DNA from: JAWVFN01 sp963696625
Lineage (GTDB): Bacteria; Actinomycetota; Thermoleophilia; Solirubrobacterales; 70-9
NCBI GenBank assembly: GCA_963696625.1
Contig: CAVOKZ010000020.1
Coordinates: 1-64,000, forward strand
Direction of reading: 5' to 3'
Length of the DNA: 64,000 bases
Part shown: positions 45,037 to 53,926 of the stretch, piece after piece
Position numbering within the stretch: position 1 is the stretch's first letter
How the letters are laid out: each line of letters starts with the position of its first letter
The notes under the pieces: model-generated
Told to the model about the DNA's origin: nothing
The model's input: only the letters and a program-made list of their open reading frames with translations
Databases searched by the model: none
Program-made: the position numbers and the translations under genes

Positions 45037-45843
45037 TCAGGGTTCTGACGGGACTCGATCTTCGGGCGCCGCGATCTCGCGGAGCTCTGCCGGAGGCGTC
45101 CCAAACAGCAGCCATTGGCGTCCATTTCGCCGGATGACCCCGGCCTCGGCGAGACTGCTCAAGGCGGCGCTGACCGAAGGTCGCCGGGCGGCGACCATTT
45201 TCGCCAGCAGCTCGTGAGTGAGGGGGAGGTCGAGCGCGATCGCGTCGGGCCCTACCCGACCCCAGCGGTCGGCAAGGTGCCAGAACAGCATCGCCAGGCG
45301 GGTGTCGACGCGCGGTTGCTGGACGATCGCGAGGGTCAGGGCGAGCCGGCGGGAGCGCATCAGCGCCCGTCCCGCCAGCTCGGCGGCGATCTCGGGATAG
45401 CGCGCAGCCCTTATCGAGAAGCTCGCACCCAGGACCGCAAGCGTCGAGCTGGTGTGGGTGATCCATACCGGCTCGACCGGAATGCTGTCTCCATCGGCAT
45501 CGTCCTGCCATGGGCGCAGGAGATCCCCTGGCCCGAGGACCTCGGCGCCGAACCGCGCGCGCTGGCCGACTTCACGCGTGATGAATCCAGAGAGGATCAG
45601 GAGGCCGAACCCGCCGGGGTCCGGATTGTCGAGCGCCGCCGGATGCCAGGCGCCGCGATCGAGCGTGACCGTCGGCGCGACACAAGCCTCTATCGCCCGC
45701 TTCCTGCGCCCGGGTGGGAGCTGTTCGGCGAGCGAGACGTCCGCGAGCAGGACAGGCACGCCCGCCTGGGGCGTGCGATCGGACCTTCGCTTATCTCCCT
45801 CGATTGTTCTGTGCTCCCTTGGACGAGACCCGTGTTCCCTCAA
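45037..45843 (-). CDS. Crp/Fnr-type transcriptional regulator
   Basis: A 268-residue protein. The central part is a cNMP-binding-like beta barrel (FGLLILSGFITREVG, FGAEVLGPGDLLRPW). The C-terminal winged helix reads DLPLTHELLAKMVAARRPSVSAALSSLAEAGVIRR, an intact Crp-type HTH. No Fe-S cysteine cluster is seen. It lies 45 nt after the wall-hydrolase operon on the same strand. Confidence 0.85.
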   Translation of the reverse strand: MREHGSRPREHRTIEGDKRRSDRTPQAGVPVLLADVSLAEQLPPGRRKRAIEACVAPTVTLDRGAWHPAALDNPDPGGFGLLILSGFITREVGQRARFGAEVLGPGDLLRPWQDDADGDSIPVEPVWITHTSSTLAVLGASFSIRAARYPEIAAELAGRALMRSRRLALTLAIVQQPRVDTRLAMLFWHLADRWGRVGPDAIALDLPLTHELLAKMVAARRPSVSAALSSLAEAGVIRRNGRQWLLFGTPPAELREIAAPEDRVPSEP

Positions 45844-45888
45844 ACACTGACCCCGGCGACAGTTGCGCCCGAGCGCCGGAAGACCGTA

Positions 45889-46962
45889 TTAGCCTGCCGG
45901 GCGCAGCGAACCGACAACCGGCTGGGCAAATAGCTGCCGCATCGAGTTGTCGGACGCAAAGAAGAAGAACGCGCCGGCGCCTCGTGCAAGGCCTGCCGCG
46001 ACGCAGCGGTCGGCCATGACCGGCCCCACGTGGCGGACCGGGAGCGGATCCGAGGGATCGGGCGTGTCGCTGAACGAGACCTGGAGCGCCAAATTGCGGC
46101 GCTGCGGCCGGGCTCGAGGGCTCAGCTTCTCCCTGACCGTCACCCGCCGCAGCCTGCCCTTCCGCCATCGCTTGCGCTTCACCAGCCGGTAGCGATAGGA
46201 CCCGAGCAGCGCGCGCGCCCGGCGGCTGAATCCGCGGGCGCCGGACATGCACGCTCCTTGGGTCTGCACACTCTGAATGCCGAGGTGGCGGCGACCGAGG
46301 TGGCGGTTGTGGCGATCGATCGCCTGGGCGATGCCTCCGTAGTTCCAGTTCGGATGATCCATCGGGATCAGGCCGGCTCGGGTGCGGACGCTGTTGAGTG
46401 CGAGGGCGCGACCGAGCCCGGCCATCCAGCCGCCGACCCGCCGCAGCGTCGGCCGGTAGCGGTAGGTCCAACCCGGCATTCCCGGGTTGGTCCAGCGAGC
46501 GTAGTTCCAGTCATCGGGCTCCCAGTCGAGCAGCACGCCGTAGAGGCCCGCGTGGGCGAGGGCGTAGACGTAGCCCGGCCGGGTCGGGTCGGCGCTGACG
46601 CCGTTGAGCGCGATGATCCGGTTGCAGGGGAACGCGGATCGAAGTTGCGAGGCGATCTGCTCGGCCACGGCAGGGCTCGAGGTCCCGGCGGGGTTCTGGA
46701 ATCTGGTGTTGATCACGAAGATGTCCTGGAGGCGGATGCGGTCGGCGAGCCCGCCCGCCGCCTCGTCATGATTCGTGTAGGAATCGACGTTCTCGAGCTG
46801 GTTGATGCGGATCAGCATCGTGAAGCGGTTGGCGACGCTCTTCGGGAAAAGAGCAGAGGGCAGCTGCGGACAGGCGGCGTGTGCAGCGGCCGGCGAACCC
46901 CCGGCCAGGGCCGCGAGCAGGGCGGCGCACGCCGCCGACATCAGGCCGAGCGCGCGTTTCAC
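45889..46962 (-). CDS. Secreted protein of unknown function
   Basis: A 357-residue protein with signal peptide (LMSAACAALLAALAGGSPAAA). The segment AHAGLYGVLLDWEPDDWNYA with NRIIALNGVSADPT suggests a TIM-barrel hydrolase-like fold, but no catalytic pair is certain. The C-terminal half is basic, then ends near FFFASDNSMRQL. Its ATG overlaps the M23 peptidase stop by 4 nt, so it is the third gene of the riboswitch-controlled operon. Confidence 0.7.
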   Translation of the reverse strand: MKRALGLMSAACAALLAALAGGSPAAAHAACPQLPSALFPKSVANRFTMLIRINQLENVDSYTNHDEAAGGLADRIRLQDIFVINTRFQNPAGTSSPAVAEQIASQLRSAFPCNRIIALNGVSADPTRPGYVYALAHAGLYGVLLDWEPDDWNYARWTNPGMPGWTYRYRPTLRRVGGWMAGLGRALALNSVRTRAGLIPMDHPNWNYGGIAQAIDRHNRHLGRRHLGIQSVQTQGACMSGARGFSRRARALLGSYRYRLVKRKRWRKGRLRRVTVREKLSPRARPQRRNLALQVSFSDTPDPSDPLPVRHVGPVMADRCVAAGLARGAGAFFFFASDNSMRQLFAQPVVGSLRPAG

Positions 46963-47729
46963 GAATACCCGTCCCAGGCGAGCAGCTCGGGCAGCGGATC
47001 AAATGGCGCGCCGCCCGCGTACCAGCCCGGTGCGGCCCAGTGCTCGAAATGAAGGTGGCAGCCGCTCGCGTCCCCGGTGTGGCCGACCTGGCCGATCTGC
47101 TGCCCGGCGCTGACGCGCAGGCCCGGCCAGGTCCACGAGGGGCGGCGAAAATGCGCGTACATGGTGTCGGTGCCGTCGGCGCCGCGAAGCACGACGTAGT
47201 TGCCGGCTCCCGACCCCTGGTAGGCGCGTATGCGGATCACCGCGCTCGTGACGGCGACCACCGCCGATCCGCAGGCGGCAAAGATGTCCTGCCCCTGGTG
47301 GATGTGACCGCTGCGCGGCGCGCCGAAGCGGTTGCCGGGACCGCCGAGGCTGTGTGCCCCTGGTGCCGGGAAGACGTAGGGCGAGGCCGCCGCGGAAGCG
47401 CGCCGCCGCGCGCGCTTGCCGTTTGCCCGGGAGCCGATCAACCGCCCCTGCCAGCGCTGAACCTTGCCGTCGGCCCGCCAGTGCCAGCGCCGCTCGAGCG
47501 AACGCACGTGCTGCGCGGTCGCGCGGCCATAGTGTCCGTCAGCCGCGGTTCTGACGCCGAGAACCGAGATGCCTCTTTGCAGCGCGCGAACGTCGGGGCC
47601 CCGCATGCCTTTCTTCAGTGTGCGAGTGCCGAGCTTGGCGGCGTCCACCCCGGGGGGTGCGACCAAGCCCACCGCGGCGACCATCACCAGCGTGACCGAC
47701 AGCCCCAGGGCCCGGATGCGAGGCTTCAT
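46959..47729 (-). CDS. Peptidoglycan-binding M23 peptidase
   Basis: A 256-residue exported protein. Signal peptide (LGLSVTLVMVAAVGLVAP), then a peptidoglycan-binding domain 1 motif (KGMRGPDVRALQRGISVLG ... DGHYGRATAQHV), then the LytM/M23 domain with GHIHQGQDIFA (Zn ligand H-x3-D) and GCHLHFEHW. Cleaves peptidoglycan peptide cross-links. It overlaps both neighbours by 4 nt. Confidence 0.92.
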   Translation of the reverse strand: MKPRIRALGLSVTLVMVAAVGLVAPPGVDAAKLGTRTLKKGMRGPDVRALQRGISVLGVRTAADGHYGRATAQHVRSLERRWHWRADGKVQRWQGRLIGSRANGKRARRRASAAASPYVFPAPGAHSLGGPGNRFGAPRSGHIHQGQDIFAACGSAVVAVTSAVIRIRAYQGSGAGNYVVLRGADGTDTMYAHFRRPSWTWPGLRVSAGQQIGQVGHTGDASGCHLHFEHWAAPGWYAGGAPFDPLPELLAWDGYS

Positions 47730-48325
47730 CGAGCGACCCCAGAGCGAATGCGGGCGACGCCGCGCCGGATCATGCCGAGCTGCGCGGCGAGGGCTCGGGT
47801 CAGGTCCCACCTGTAGCCGCGGGTATAGGGACCGCGGTCGATGACCTGGGCGGGAACCCAGTGTCCGTGAAACGCGAAGACGACCCGCGTCCCGCACGGC
47901 AGGCGCCGATGCGCCACCCCTACGGTCGCCGGCGTCAGCACGACGCCGCAGGCGGTCCTACGGCCCCAGAGGCCGGGTCCGTACCACGTCGACATCGCCC
48001 GCGGCATTCGGCGGGCGATCGCCTTTCGTGTCTGTCTATCGGCGACTCCATCGGCGTGCAGTCCGGCGCTCGCCTGCAGCGAACGCACGGCGGAGTCGGT
48101 CGGGGGCTCGAAGCTCACCGTAGGCGGGACGGGCAGCGCCTCGGCGCGTAGGAGCCAGTTGAGCGTCTGCACGTCGCTCCCCTGGTCGCCGAGGCGCAGG
48201 TCGCGCGCGCCGAGCGGATAGTCGTAATAGGACGCAGCTTCGGCGCCGTCTCCGGGCGCGAAGCCGGCGCCGGCGGCGATCGCCAAGACCGCCGCGAGCG
48301 TGCCAACCATGGTTCGCTTGTTCAC
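47726..48325 (-). CDS. RlpA-like septal/wall protein with peptidoglycan-binding domain
   Basis: A 199-residue exported protein. Signal peptide, peptidoglycan-binding repeat (DLRLGDQGSDVQTLNWLL ... HADGVADRQTRKAI), then a double-psi beta-barrel of the RlpA family: STWYGPGLWGRRTACGVVL, VAHRRLPCGTRVVF and VIDRGPYTRGY. Such domains bind or cleave glycan strands. It is the first gene after the c-di-AMP riboswitch at 48344-48475. Confidence 0.88.
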   Translation of the reverse strand: MNKRTMVGTLAAVLAIAAGAGFAPGDGAEAASYYDYPLGARDLRLGDQGSDVQTLNWLLRAEALPVPPTVSFEPPTDSAVRSLQASAGLHADGVADRQTRKAIARRMPRAMSTWYGPGLWGRRTACGVVLTPATVGVAHRRLPCGTRVVFAFHGHWVPAQVIDRGPYTRGYRWDLTRALAAQLGMIRRGVARIRSGVAR

Positions 48326-48343
48326 CGATTACCTCTCTCTTGT

Positions 48344-48475
48344 CGCGCCTCCGGGGTTAGCTGTCGGGTTCACGCGGAAGAGAGTCGCGTTACGCCGCAG
48401 GTCGCGGCGATTCACCCCAGGAACTCGGGTCCCCCGGCCGCCGGTCCATTGAGAGACCGGCGGTTCGGCTAGGTC
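48344..48475 (-). promoter_or_regulatory. ydaO-type cyclic-di-AMP riboswitch (RlpA/M23 operon)
   Basis: On the minus strand the leader contains the ydaO landmarks in order: CCGGGGGACC, then GGGGTGAATCGCCGCG, GCGTAACGCGACTC and the 3' signature ACCCGACAGCTAACCCCGGA, about 20 nt before the start of the RlpA-like gene. This class senses c-di-AMP and commonly controls wall hydrolases in actinobacteria. Boundaries are approximate. Confidence 0.88.
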
Positions 48476-48589
48476 TGTTGTTCTGGCACCAACAACCAGC
48501 GAGCGCGAAGGTCGCGGAGGGTTGTCCGGATGCTGACAAACCGGGGACGCCGTTCGGAACAAGCCCCCAGGGCCGCTGTTGCTGGTGAT

Positions 48590-49318
48590 GTGAACACATT
48601 GTCTCTCTCGCCCGGCCGCGCCGCCGCGACCGCGCTCCTCACCGTGGCTACGTCTCTCTCGTTGATGGTCGCTTCACCGAGCGATTCAGCCGCATCAAAG
48701 GTGAAGGTGCTCGGCGCGGCGGCGCCGGCTGGGGCCAGCTGCCCCGCGGACTGCCTCGTCGAGGCGCGCGTCACGGGCTTCCAGACCTCCATCGGCGGAC
48801 GCCGTAATCCGTTCGTCGTACCGGCGGCGGGCCGCATCGTCGCCTGGTCGATCAAACTGGGGCGGCCGCTCCACGACGACACCGCCTATTTCAACCGGCG
48901 CTTCGGTCGATCTCGTGCGCGGATCTCAGTGCTGCGGCCGACGAAGGTCCGACGCCCGGGGCACCGGGCAAAGGTGCGCTACAGGCTCCTGCGCCAGAGC
49001 CCGACCGTCGGCCTGCGGCCGTTCTTCGGGACGACGATCACCTTCGCGCTGCCACGGGCGCTGAAGGCCAAGAAGCGCGACGTCGTCGGCTTGACACTGC
49101 CCACGTGGGCGCCGGTCTTTTCGACCGGAGATCTTCGTCGAGATAGCTGGCGCGCGAGCCGCGCACCGACGGTTGGACGCGGGCCGTGCGCGCGCAAGGG
49201 CGGCCAAGCGAATCTCGAAGCCGGAGGTCCCCAAGAGCAGGTGGGTGCTACCCAGCGATACGGATGCTCGTATCGGGGCGCCCGCCTGCTCTACTCCGCA
49301 CGCTTCGTAGGCCGCTGA
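48590..49318 (+). CDS. Secreted protein of unknown function
   Basis: A 242-residue protein from GTG 48590. Signal-like N-terminus (ALLTVATSLSLMVASPSDSA), then a domain with CPADCLVEARVTGFQTSIGG and GRIVAWSIKLGRP, then a Cys-containing C-terminus (GPCARKG, RYGCSYRG). Similar proteins of unknown function are frequent in Solirubrobacterales. It is transcribed divergently from the RlpA-like operon and faces the NlpC gene convergently. Confidence 0.7.
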   Translation: MNTLSLSPGRAAATALLTVATSLSLMVASPSDSAASKVKVLGAAAPAGASCPADCLVEARVTGFQTSIGGRRNPFVVPAAGRIVAWSIKLGRPLHDDTAYFNRRFGRSRARISVLRPTKVRRPGHRAKVRYRLLRQSPTVGLRPFFGTTITFALPRALKAKKRDVVGLTLPTWAPVFSTGDLRRDSWRASRAPTVGRGPCARKGGQANLEAGGPQEQVGATQRYGCSYRGARLLYSARFVGR

Positions 49319-49325
49319 GAGCGGA

Positions 49326-49898
49326 TCAGTAGCCGACGAAGTGCCGCTGCCGGTAGCCGCGGCCCGGCCTCTGAGTTTGCCGCCAGCGGGGACCGGAGCC
49401 GCGGTTGAGCGACTCGCCGACGGCCGAGGTGTCCCAGCGCAGCCCGGCGATGACAGCGAAGGCGTGGCCCCGGTTTGCGTAGACCGTGATCCACTCGCCC
49501 CGGCCGGGGACGCCCCAACGCCCAAGCGAGCCCGAGGCCATCGGCACCTTCAGCATGCGGGCTTTGTGGAGCACGAAGCTGACCGCGCCCGAGCAGTCGT
49601 ACCCTGTGTCGCGAAACCTGCGTCGGTGGCCGCCGCCCCACTTGTACGGGAGCGTTCGGATCCGGTTGGCCGCGTTGATGGCCCGGCGGACCGCAGGTGG
49701 CGCATCGGGCGGGGCGATGGCGGAGCCGTCGGCGGCCAGAGTCGCGAGCCCCGGCGTTCCCGAGGTCGGAGCGGGCGTGCCGGCTATGACCGTTCCGCCG
49801 GTCTGAGCTGAAGCGGAAGCTGCCCCACCGATGAGCGCGATCGCGGTGACGATGCCAAGGATCGGCGCGCGGGTAAACCTAGGATGGGTGCTCGACAA
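49326..49898 (-). CDS. NlpC/P60 family cell-wall hydrolase
   Basis: A 190-residue exported protein. Signal peptide (ILGIVTAIALIGGAASAS), linker, then the catalytic domain: PYKWGGGH, DTGYDCSGAVSFVLHKA with the nucleophile Cys (C102) and GHAFAVIAGL with the catalytic His. Cleaves peptidoglycan stem peptides. It is preceded by a c-di-AMP riboswitch, matching the regulation of RpfA/NlpC-type genes elsewhere. Confidence 0.9.
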   Translation of the reverse strand: MSSTHPRFTRAPILGIVTAIALIGGAASASAQTGGTVIAGTPAPTSGTPGLATLAADGSAIAPPDAPPAVRRAINAANRIRTLPYKWGGGHRRRFRDTGYDCSGAVSFVLHKARMLKVPMASGSLGRWGVPGRGEWITVYANRGHAFAVIAGLRWDTSAVGESLNRGSGPRWRQTQRPGRGYRQRHFVGY

Positions 49899-49914
49899 GC
49901 TGGCCTCCTTCGTG

Positions 49915-50045
49915 GACCTACGGGGTTAGCTGTCGGGCTGGCGCTAAAGGAGCCTGCGCCCCCACTTCGTGGGTTTGCCCCAAAAACCTGGTTCCCCCGT
50001 TCCCGTCCTCTGATGGACGGGACTCGGCGTGCGCGCAAGCTAGCA
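49915..50045 (-). promoter_or_regulatory. ydaO-type cyclic-di-AMP riboswitch (NlpC gene)
   Basis: The minus-strand leader reads GGGGGAACCAGGTTTTTGGG, GCAAACCCACGAAGTGGGGG, GCGCAGGCTCCTTTAGCGCC and the terminal AGCCCGACAGCTAACCCCG, which matches the ydaO consensus closely. It ends about 20 nt before the NlpC start. Boundaries are approximate. Confidence 0.93.
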
Positions 50046-50245
50046 AGGGGGTGGGACCGCGAGGCCCTGGTATGGGTACATAGAAGCCCAATCCCAGCCG
50101 GGATGTCAGAGTGCTGACAAACCTGGCCCAGAGTTGGCGACCGTGTCCTGAACGTGTCCCGAAATCCCGGAATCGGGGCGCACCTGAGACCACCTCACAG
50201 GCTCAAACCGCGCCCAGGCTGACCTTGGCCGACACGCTCGGGCGC

Positions 50246-50288
50246 AACTCATATTCGCCACGCGTTGGTTCGAATCCAACCCGGCCCA
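50246..50288 (+). repeat. 3'-half tRNA-Met copy 3
   Basis: AACTCATATTCGCCACGCG, T-arm GTTGG-TTCGAAT-CCAAC and CCGGCCCA: nearly the same as copies 1 and 2, with one base missing in the anticodon region. GTGTCCTGAACGTGTCCCGA precedes it by about 100 nt. The UPF0104 gene begins immediately after, so the fragment may be the scar of an excised or degraded element. Confidence 0.7.
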
Positions 50289-50304
50289 TGAAAGCCTGTT
50301 CCAG

Positions 50305-51364
50305 GTGACACACGGGGCGGAGGATCTGCCGCGGGAGTTCCAGCCGCGAGGCCTGCGTCATCGCGCGCTGCAGGCGCTCGTGGCTCTCGGCTTGCTCGTC
50401 GTGGTCTTCCTGCTCGCCCCGGGGCTCGGCGACGTGCGCGACCTCCTGGTGAAAGCAAGTCCGGGATGGCTGATCGTCGCGACCATGCTCGAGGCTCTCT
50501 CCTTCGTCTCGTACGTCGTCATGTTCGCTCCTATCTTCTGCACCGGGCTGAGTCGACGGCGGATCTGGCAGATCCTCGGGCTCGGAGCTCGCGATGGGCT
50601 CCCTGCTCCCCACGAGCGGGGCGGGAGGGTTGGCGCTCGGGGCGTGGGTTCTCAATCGCGTCGGAATGGACGGGAAGCGGATAGCCCGACGCTCCGTCGC
50701 GTTCTTCCTGATCAAGAGCGGCGTGAACTTCGCGGCGGTCGCGGTTCTGGGCGCGGCACTGGCGGTTGGCCTGCTCGGCCCCAATCTGTCGCCTTGGCTG
50801 ACCGCGTTGCCCGCCGCATTGGCGGCGCTCACGATCGTCGCCGTTGGAGTGCTCCCACGCCTTGGGCCGGGCGAGCCTCCTGAGCCGGGCGCATCGCGGC
50901 TGCGCCGGGGAACCAGCGCAACGCGCCTGGCCCTGATCGACGGCACGAGCGAGGCGCGGCAGATCGTGCGGTCAGGGCATGCCGGCGTGATCGCGGGGGC
51001 GGTGGGTTATTGGGCCTTCGACAGCGCGGTGCTCTGGGCGGCGTTCCACGCGTTTGGCGCCTCACCGCCGCTGACCCTGATCCTCAGGGGCTACCTGATC
51101 GGCCAACTCGGGGGCCTGCTTCCCATTCCGGGCGGAATCGGCGGCATCGACCTCGGGCTGATCGGCACGCTGATCGTCTACGGAGCCCCCGCCGCGGCGG
51201 TCCTCACCTATCGGATCATCCTCTTCTGGCTGCCGCTGCTCGCCGGTGGCGTCGCCTTCAACGGCTTGCGCCGCGACATGCCAAGCGCCCAGGAGTTCGC
51301 GGCCTGCCAACCCGCGATAGCCGGCCAATCAGGTCGGCTCGCTGTCTCGACCGCGCCTCCCTAG
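50305..51364 (+). CDS. UPF0104 / lysylphosphatidylglycerol-synthase-like membrane protein, frameshifted
   Basis: The joined product of about 350 residues has roughly eight helices. Landmarks: LVALGLLVVVFLLAPGLGDV, MGSLLPTSGAGGLALGAWVL and GGLLPIPGGIGGIDLGLIGT, the last being a hallmark of the flippase-like AglD/MprF transmembrane family. The frame shifts near 50583, beside a GAGCTC. The catalytic GNAT domain of MprF is absent, so it is the membrane part only. The N-terminus starts just after a tRNA fragment and may be altered. Confidence 0.8.
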
Positions 51365-52779
51365 GCGGCGACCAGTGCCAGGGAGCCTTGCCCGGCCTCG
51401 GCCGTAGCCCGCGCGAGCTCATAGGCCTCGATGAACTTCAGCCACAGCTCGCTGCGGGTCGGGAACGGCGCCACGGCGTGGGCGAGCGTCGCGATGGGGA
51501 CCTGGCCGGCGATTGCGATCGTCGCCGCGTGCAGCAGATCGGCGACATCGGGCCCAACGAAGGTGACGCCGACCAGGACCTCCGCTTCGGTGTCGACCAC
51601 GAATCGCGTCGTACCGGGGGCGCCGCGGCCGTGGAACGCCCCTCCGGCGGTGCCCGAAGTGGGCAGGTCGATCGCCTCGGCGTCGATCCCGGCGTCGTGC
51701 GCCGACTCCAGGGTGTGGCCTACGGCCGCGATCTGGGGGTCGGTGAAGACCACCCGCGGGGCCGTCGGCCCGTCGGCTGTGGCGGCAACGTCGGCGCCGA
51801 GAATGTGGTCGGCAGCGACGCGCGCCTGATACTTGCCGGAGTGGGTGAGGAGCGAGCGGCCGTTGACGTCGCCGACCGCGTAGAGCCAGGACGCACCGTC
51901 AACCCGTAGCTGATCGTCAACCTCGAGGTAACCGCCGGGCTCGATGCCCACGGTCTCGAGGCCCAGCTCGGAGGTCAGCGGCTTGCGCCCGACCGCAACC
52001 AGCAAGCGGTCTCCGAGGACGGCCTCGCCGTTATCGAGCCGGACGGTGATCTCCTCGCCCTCGCGGCTGACCTCGGTCGCGCGGGCGCCGGTACGAACTT
52101 CAATGCCCTCGCGCTCGAGCTCGACGCGAAGCTCCTCGCCGGCAAAGGGCTCCTCGCGGGCCAGGATCTGGTCCGCGGCTTCGATCACGGTGACCTCGGA
52201 TCCGAGCGAGGACCAGGCCTGGGCCATCTCGACGCCGATCACGCCGCCGCCGAGGACGAGCAGCCGCTCGGGGACCTCGGTTGCGTTGGTGATCTCGCGG
52301 TTCGACCAGGCGCCGGCCTCGGCGAGCCCCGGGATCGGCGGCATCGCCGCTCCGGTTCCGACGGCGACCACGACTGCCTCTCGTGCGATCAAGAGGTCCT
52401 CGCCTACCCGCACCCGGCGCTCGCCTTCGAGGCGGGCGTGGCCGCGGATCAGCTCGATGCCGCGCTGCTCGAGCCAGGGAACTTGGTGGTCGTCGCGAAG
52501 CCCGCCGACGATTGCGTCGCGGCGCTTGAGCACGGCCCGCACGTCGATCTCACCGCTGACGGCCTGTGCGGCGCCCGGCACGCGGGCGGCCTCGCGCAGG
52601 ACCTCGGCGGCGCGCAGCAGCGCCTTGGAGGGCATGCAGCCGTAGAAGGAGCACTCGCCCCCGACCAGCTCTCGCTCGACGATGGCAACGCTCTTCTCAC
52701 CGTGCTCGGCGAGGCGGCCGGCGAGGATCTCTCCGGCGGGGCCCGCTCCGATTACGATCGCATCGAATTCCCTGTTCAT
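51361..52779 (-). CDS. FAD-dependent pyridine nucleotide-disulfide oxidoreductase
   Basis: A 472-residue protein of the dihydrolipoamide dehydrogenase/mercuric reductase group. FAD motif VIGAGPAGEILAGRLAEHG at residues 11-29; the redox-active disulfide is GGECSFYGCMPSKAL (C-x4-C); NAD(P) motif VLGGGVIGVEMAQ; C-terminal dimerisation domain with VVFTDPQIAAVG. The catalytic His-Glu region of Lpd near the C-terminus is not clear (AVAPFPTRSELW lacks the usual HAHPT), so its substrate may differ. Confidence 0.9.
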   Translation of the reverse strand: MNREFDAIVIGAGPAGEILAGRLAEHGEKSVAIVERELVGGECSFYGCMPSKALLRAAEVLREAARVPGAAQAVSGEIDVRAVLKRRDAIVGGLRDDHQVPWLEQRGIELIRGHARLEGERRVRVGEDLLIAREAVVVAVGTGAAMPPIPGLAEAGAWSNREITNATEVPERLLVLGGGVIGVEMAQAWSSLGSEVTVIEAADQILAREEPFAGEELRVELEREGIEVRTGARATEVSREGEEITVRLDNGEAVLGDRLLVAVGRKPLTSELGLETVGIEPGGYLEVDDQLRVDGASWLYAVGDVNGRSLLTHSGKYQARVAADHILGADVAATADGPTAPRVVFTDPQIAAVGHTLESAHDAGIDAEAIDLPTSGTAGGAFHGRGAPGTTRFVVDTEAEVLVGVTFVGPDVADLLHAATIAIAGQVPIATLAHAVAPFPTRSELWLKFIEAYELARATAEAGQGSLALVAA

Positions 52780-52938
52780 CTCGTTGGCTCCATTCAGTTG
52801 GTGGCTTCGGGCCCCGGTTCTCCTGGGGCATGAGTTGGAGCGCGCGAGGGCCGGAAAGGATTCGCGAGCCGGCCCGAATCGTTTCGGCGCCGGGCGGCAT
52901 CAGATGGGTGTCAAGGCAACCAGCGATAGGAGCACACT

Positions 52939-53220
52939 ATGAGGGCGATCTTGAACGACGTGGTACTCGCCGAGAGCGACGACACGATCTATCTCGAGGG
53001 CAACCACTACTTCCCTCCCGACAGCGTCGACGACCGCTACTTGCAGCGCAGCGCGTTACGCACCCTCTGCCCCTGGAAGGGGATCGCCAGCTACTACACG
53101 ATCGAGGCCGGGGGACGCGAAAGCCGGAACGCCGCCTGGACCTATCGCCACCCATACCCTTGGATCCGGAAGATCCGCGGCCACGTCGCCTTCTGGGACG
53201 GGGTCGAGATCAGGGATTAA
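52939..53220 (+). CDS. DUF427 family protein
   Basis: A 93-residue protein covering the DUF427 fold: VLAESDDTIYLEGNHYFPP, then TLCPWKGIASYYTI, AAWTYRHPYPWIRKI and HVAFWDGVEI. Members are common near redox genes in actinobacteria; their function is not established. The ATG at 52939 has TAGGAG upstream. Confidence 0.9.
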   Translation: MRAILNDVVLAESDDTIYLEGNHYFPPDSVDDRYLQRSALRTLCPWKGIASYYTIEAGGRESRNAAWTYRHPYPWIRKIRGHVAFWDGVEIRD

Positions 53221-53332
53221 GGCGCGGTCGGCCGAATGTCCGCGAGCAGGTCAGCCCGCCCGACGCGAATCCGAGGTACTGGGCGGGGGCGAGCCGATTC
53301 TTCCGGCGCGGCGAGCAGGTTACGCTGAGGCG

Positions 53333-53884
53333 ATGCCGACACCCCCAGCACTGGCCGAGATCGAGGTCCAGACCGCCGAGGGAGCAACGATCCGTCTCGG
53401 AAGTCTGGTGGACCGTCCCACCATCCTCGTGATCCCTCGCTACTACGGCTGCCTGCCGTGCCGCGACTATCTGCGCCAGGTGTCGGCGGGCCTCGACCAG
53501 GTCGAGGACGCCGGCGGCGCAGCCATCGGAGTCTCGGTCGGCGCCGCACACCAGGCGCGCTGGCTGATCGAGGAGAAGGGAATCCGCTTCCCGCTGCTCG
53601 TCGATCCGGAGCGTCGCGTCTACGACGCCCTCGACCTGCCACGCAAGTGGTGGGTTGGCCTCAACCCGCGCGGCTGGTGGAACTACGCACGTGCGATCGC
53701 CCGTGGCAACCGGCAGGGAAAGATCATCGAGCCCAACCAGCTCCCCGGGCTTGCACTCCTCGACGCCGACGCCGACGCCGTCTGGATCCACCGCGGGCGG
53801 GCGCTTGGCGACTACCCGAAGCTGGATGTGGTGATGGACCGACTCGAGTCATTGACCAGCACCGGGAAGCTCCCTGGCGATTAG
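53333..53884 (+). CDS. Peroxiredoxin-like protein with CxxC
   Basis: A 183-residue thioredoxin-fold protein of the AhpC/TSA (PRX-like) class. The active site is in VIPRYYGCLPCRDYLRQ (C40 and C43). Later features are GVSVGAAHQARWLIEEKG and FPLLVDPERRVYDALDLP. It probably reduces peroxides with a thiol partner, such as the nearby thioredoxin. Confidence 0.85.
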   Translation: MPTPPALAEIEVQTAEGATIRLGSLVDRPTILVIPRYYGCLPCRDYLRQVSAGLDQVEDAGGAAIGVSVGAAHQARWLIEEKGIRFPLLVDPERRVYDALDLPRKWWVGLNPRGWWNYARAIARGNRQGKIIEPNQLPGLALLDADADAVWIHRGRALGDYPKLDVVMDRLESLTSTGKLPGD

Positions 53885-53926
53885 GCGACGGTCACCGATT
53901 GGCGCTCACCCGGGCTGCCTGATCCG

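Noticed and set aside
44168..45511. 447-residue version of the secreted KGAV protein with upstream start
   Set aside because: The extra N-terminal 190 residues overlap the Crp/Fnr gene. The ATG at 44935 has a strong ribosome-binding site and begins a signal-anchor segment.
50203..50946. Minus-strand frame ending FMGRVGFEPTRGEYEL
   Set aside because: Reverse translation of the third tRNA-Met fragment, antisense to the UPF0104 membrane-protein gene.
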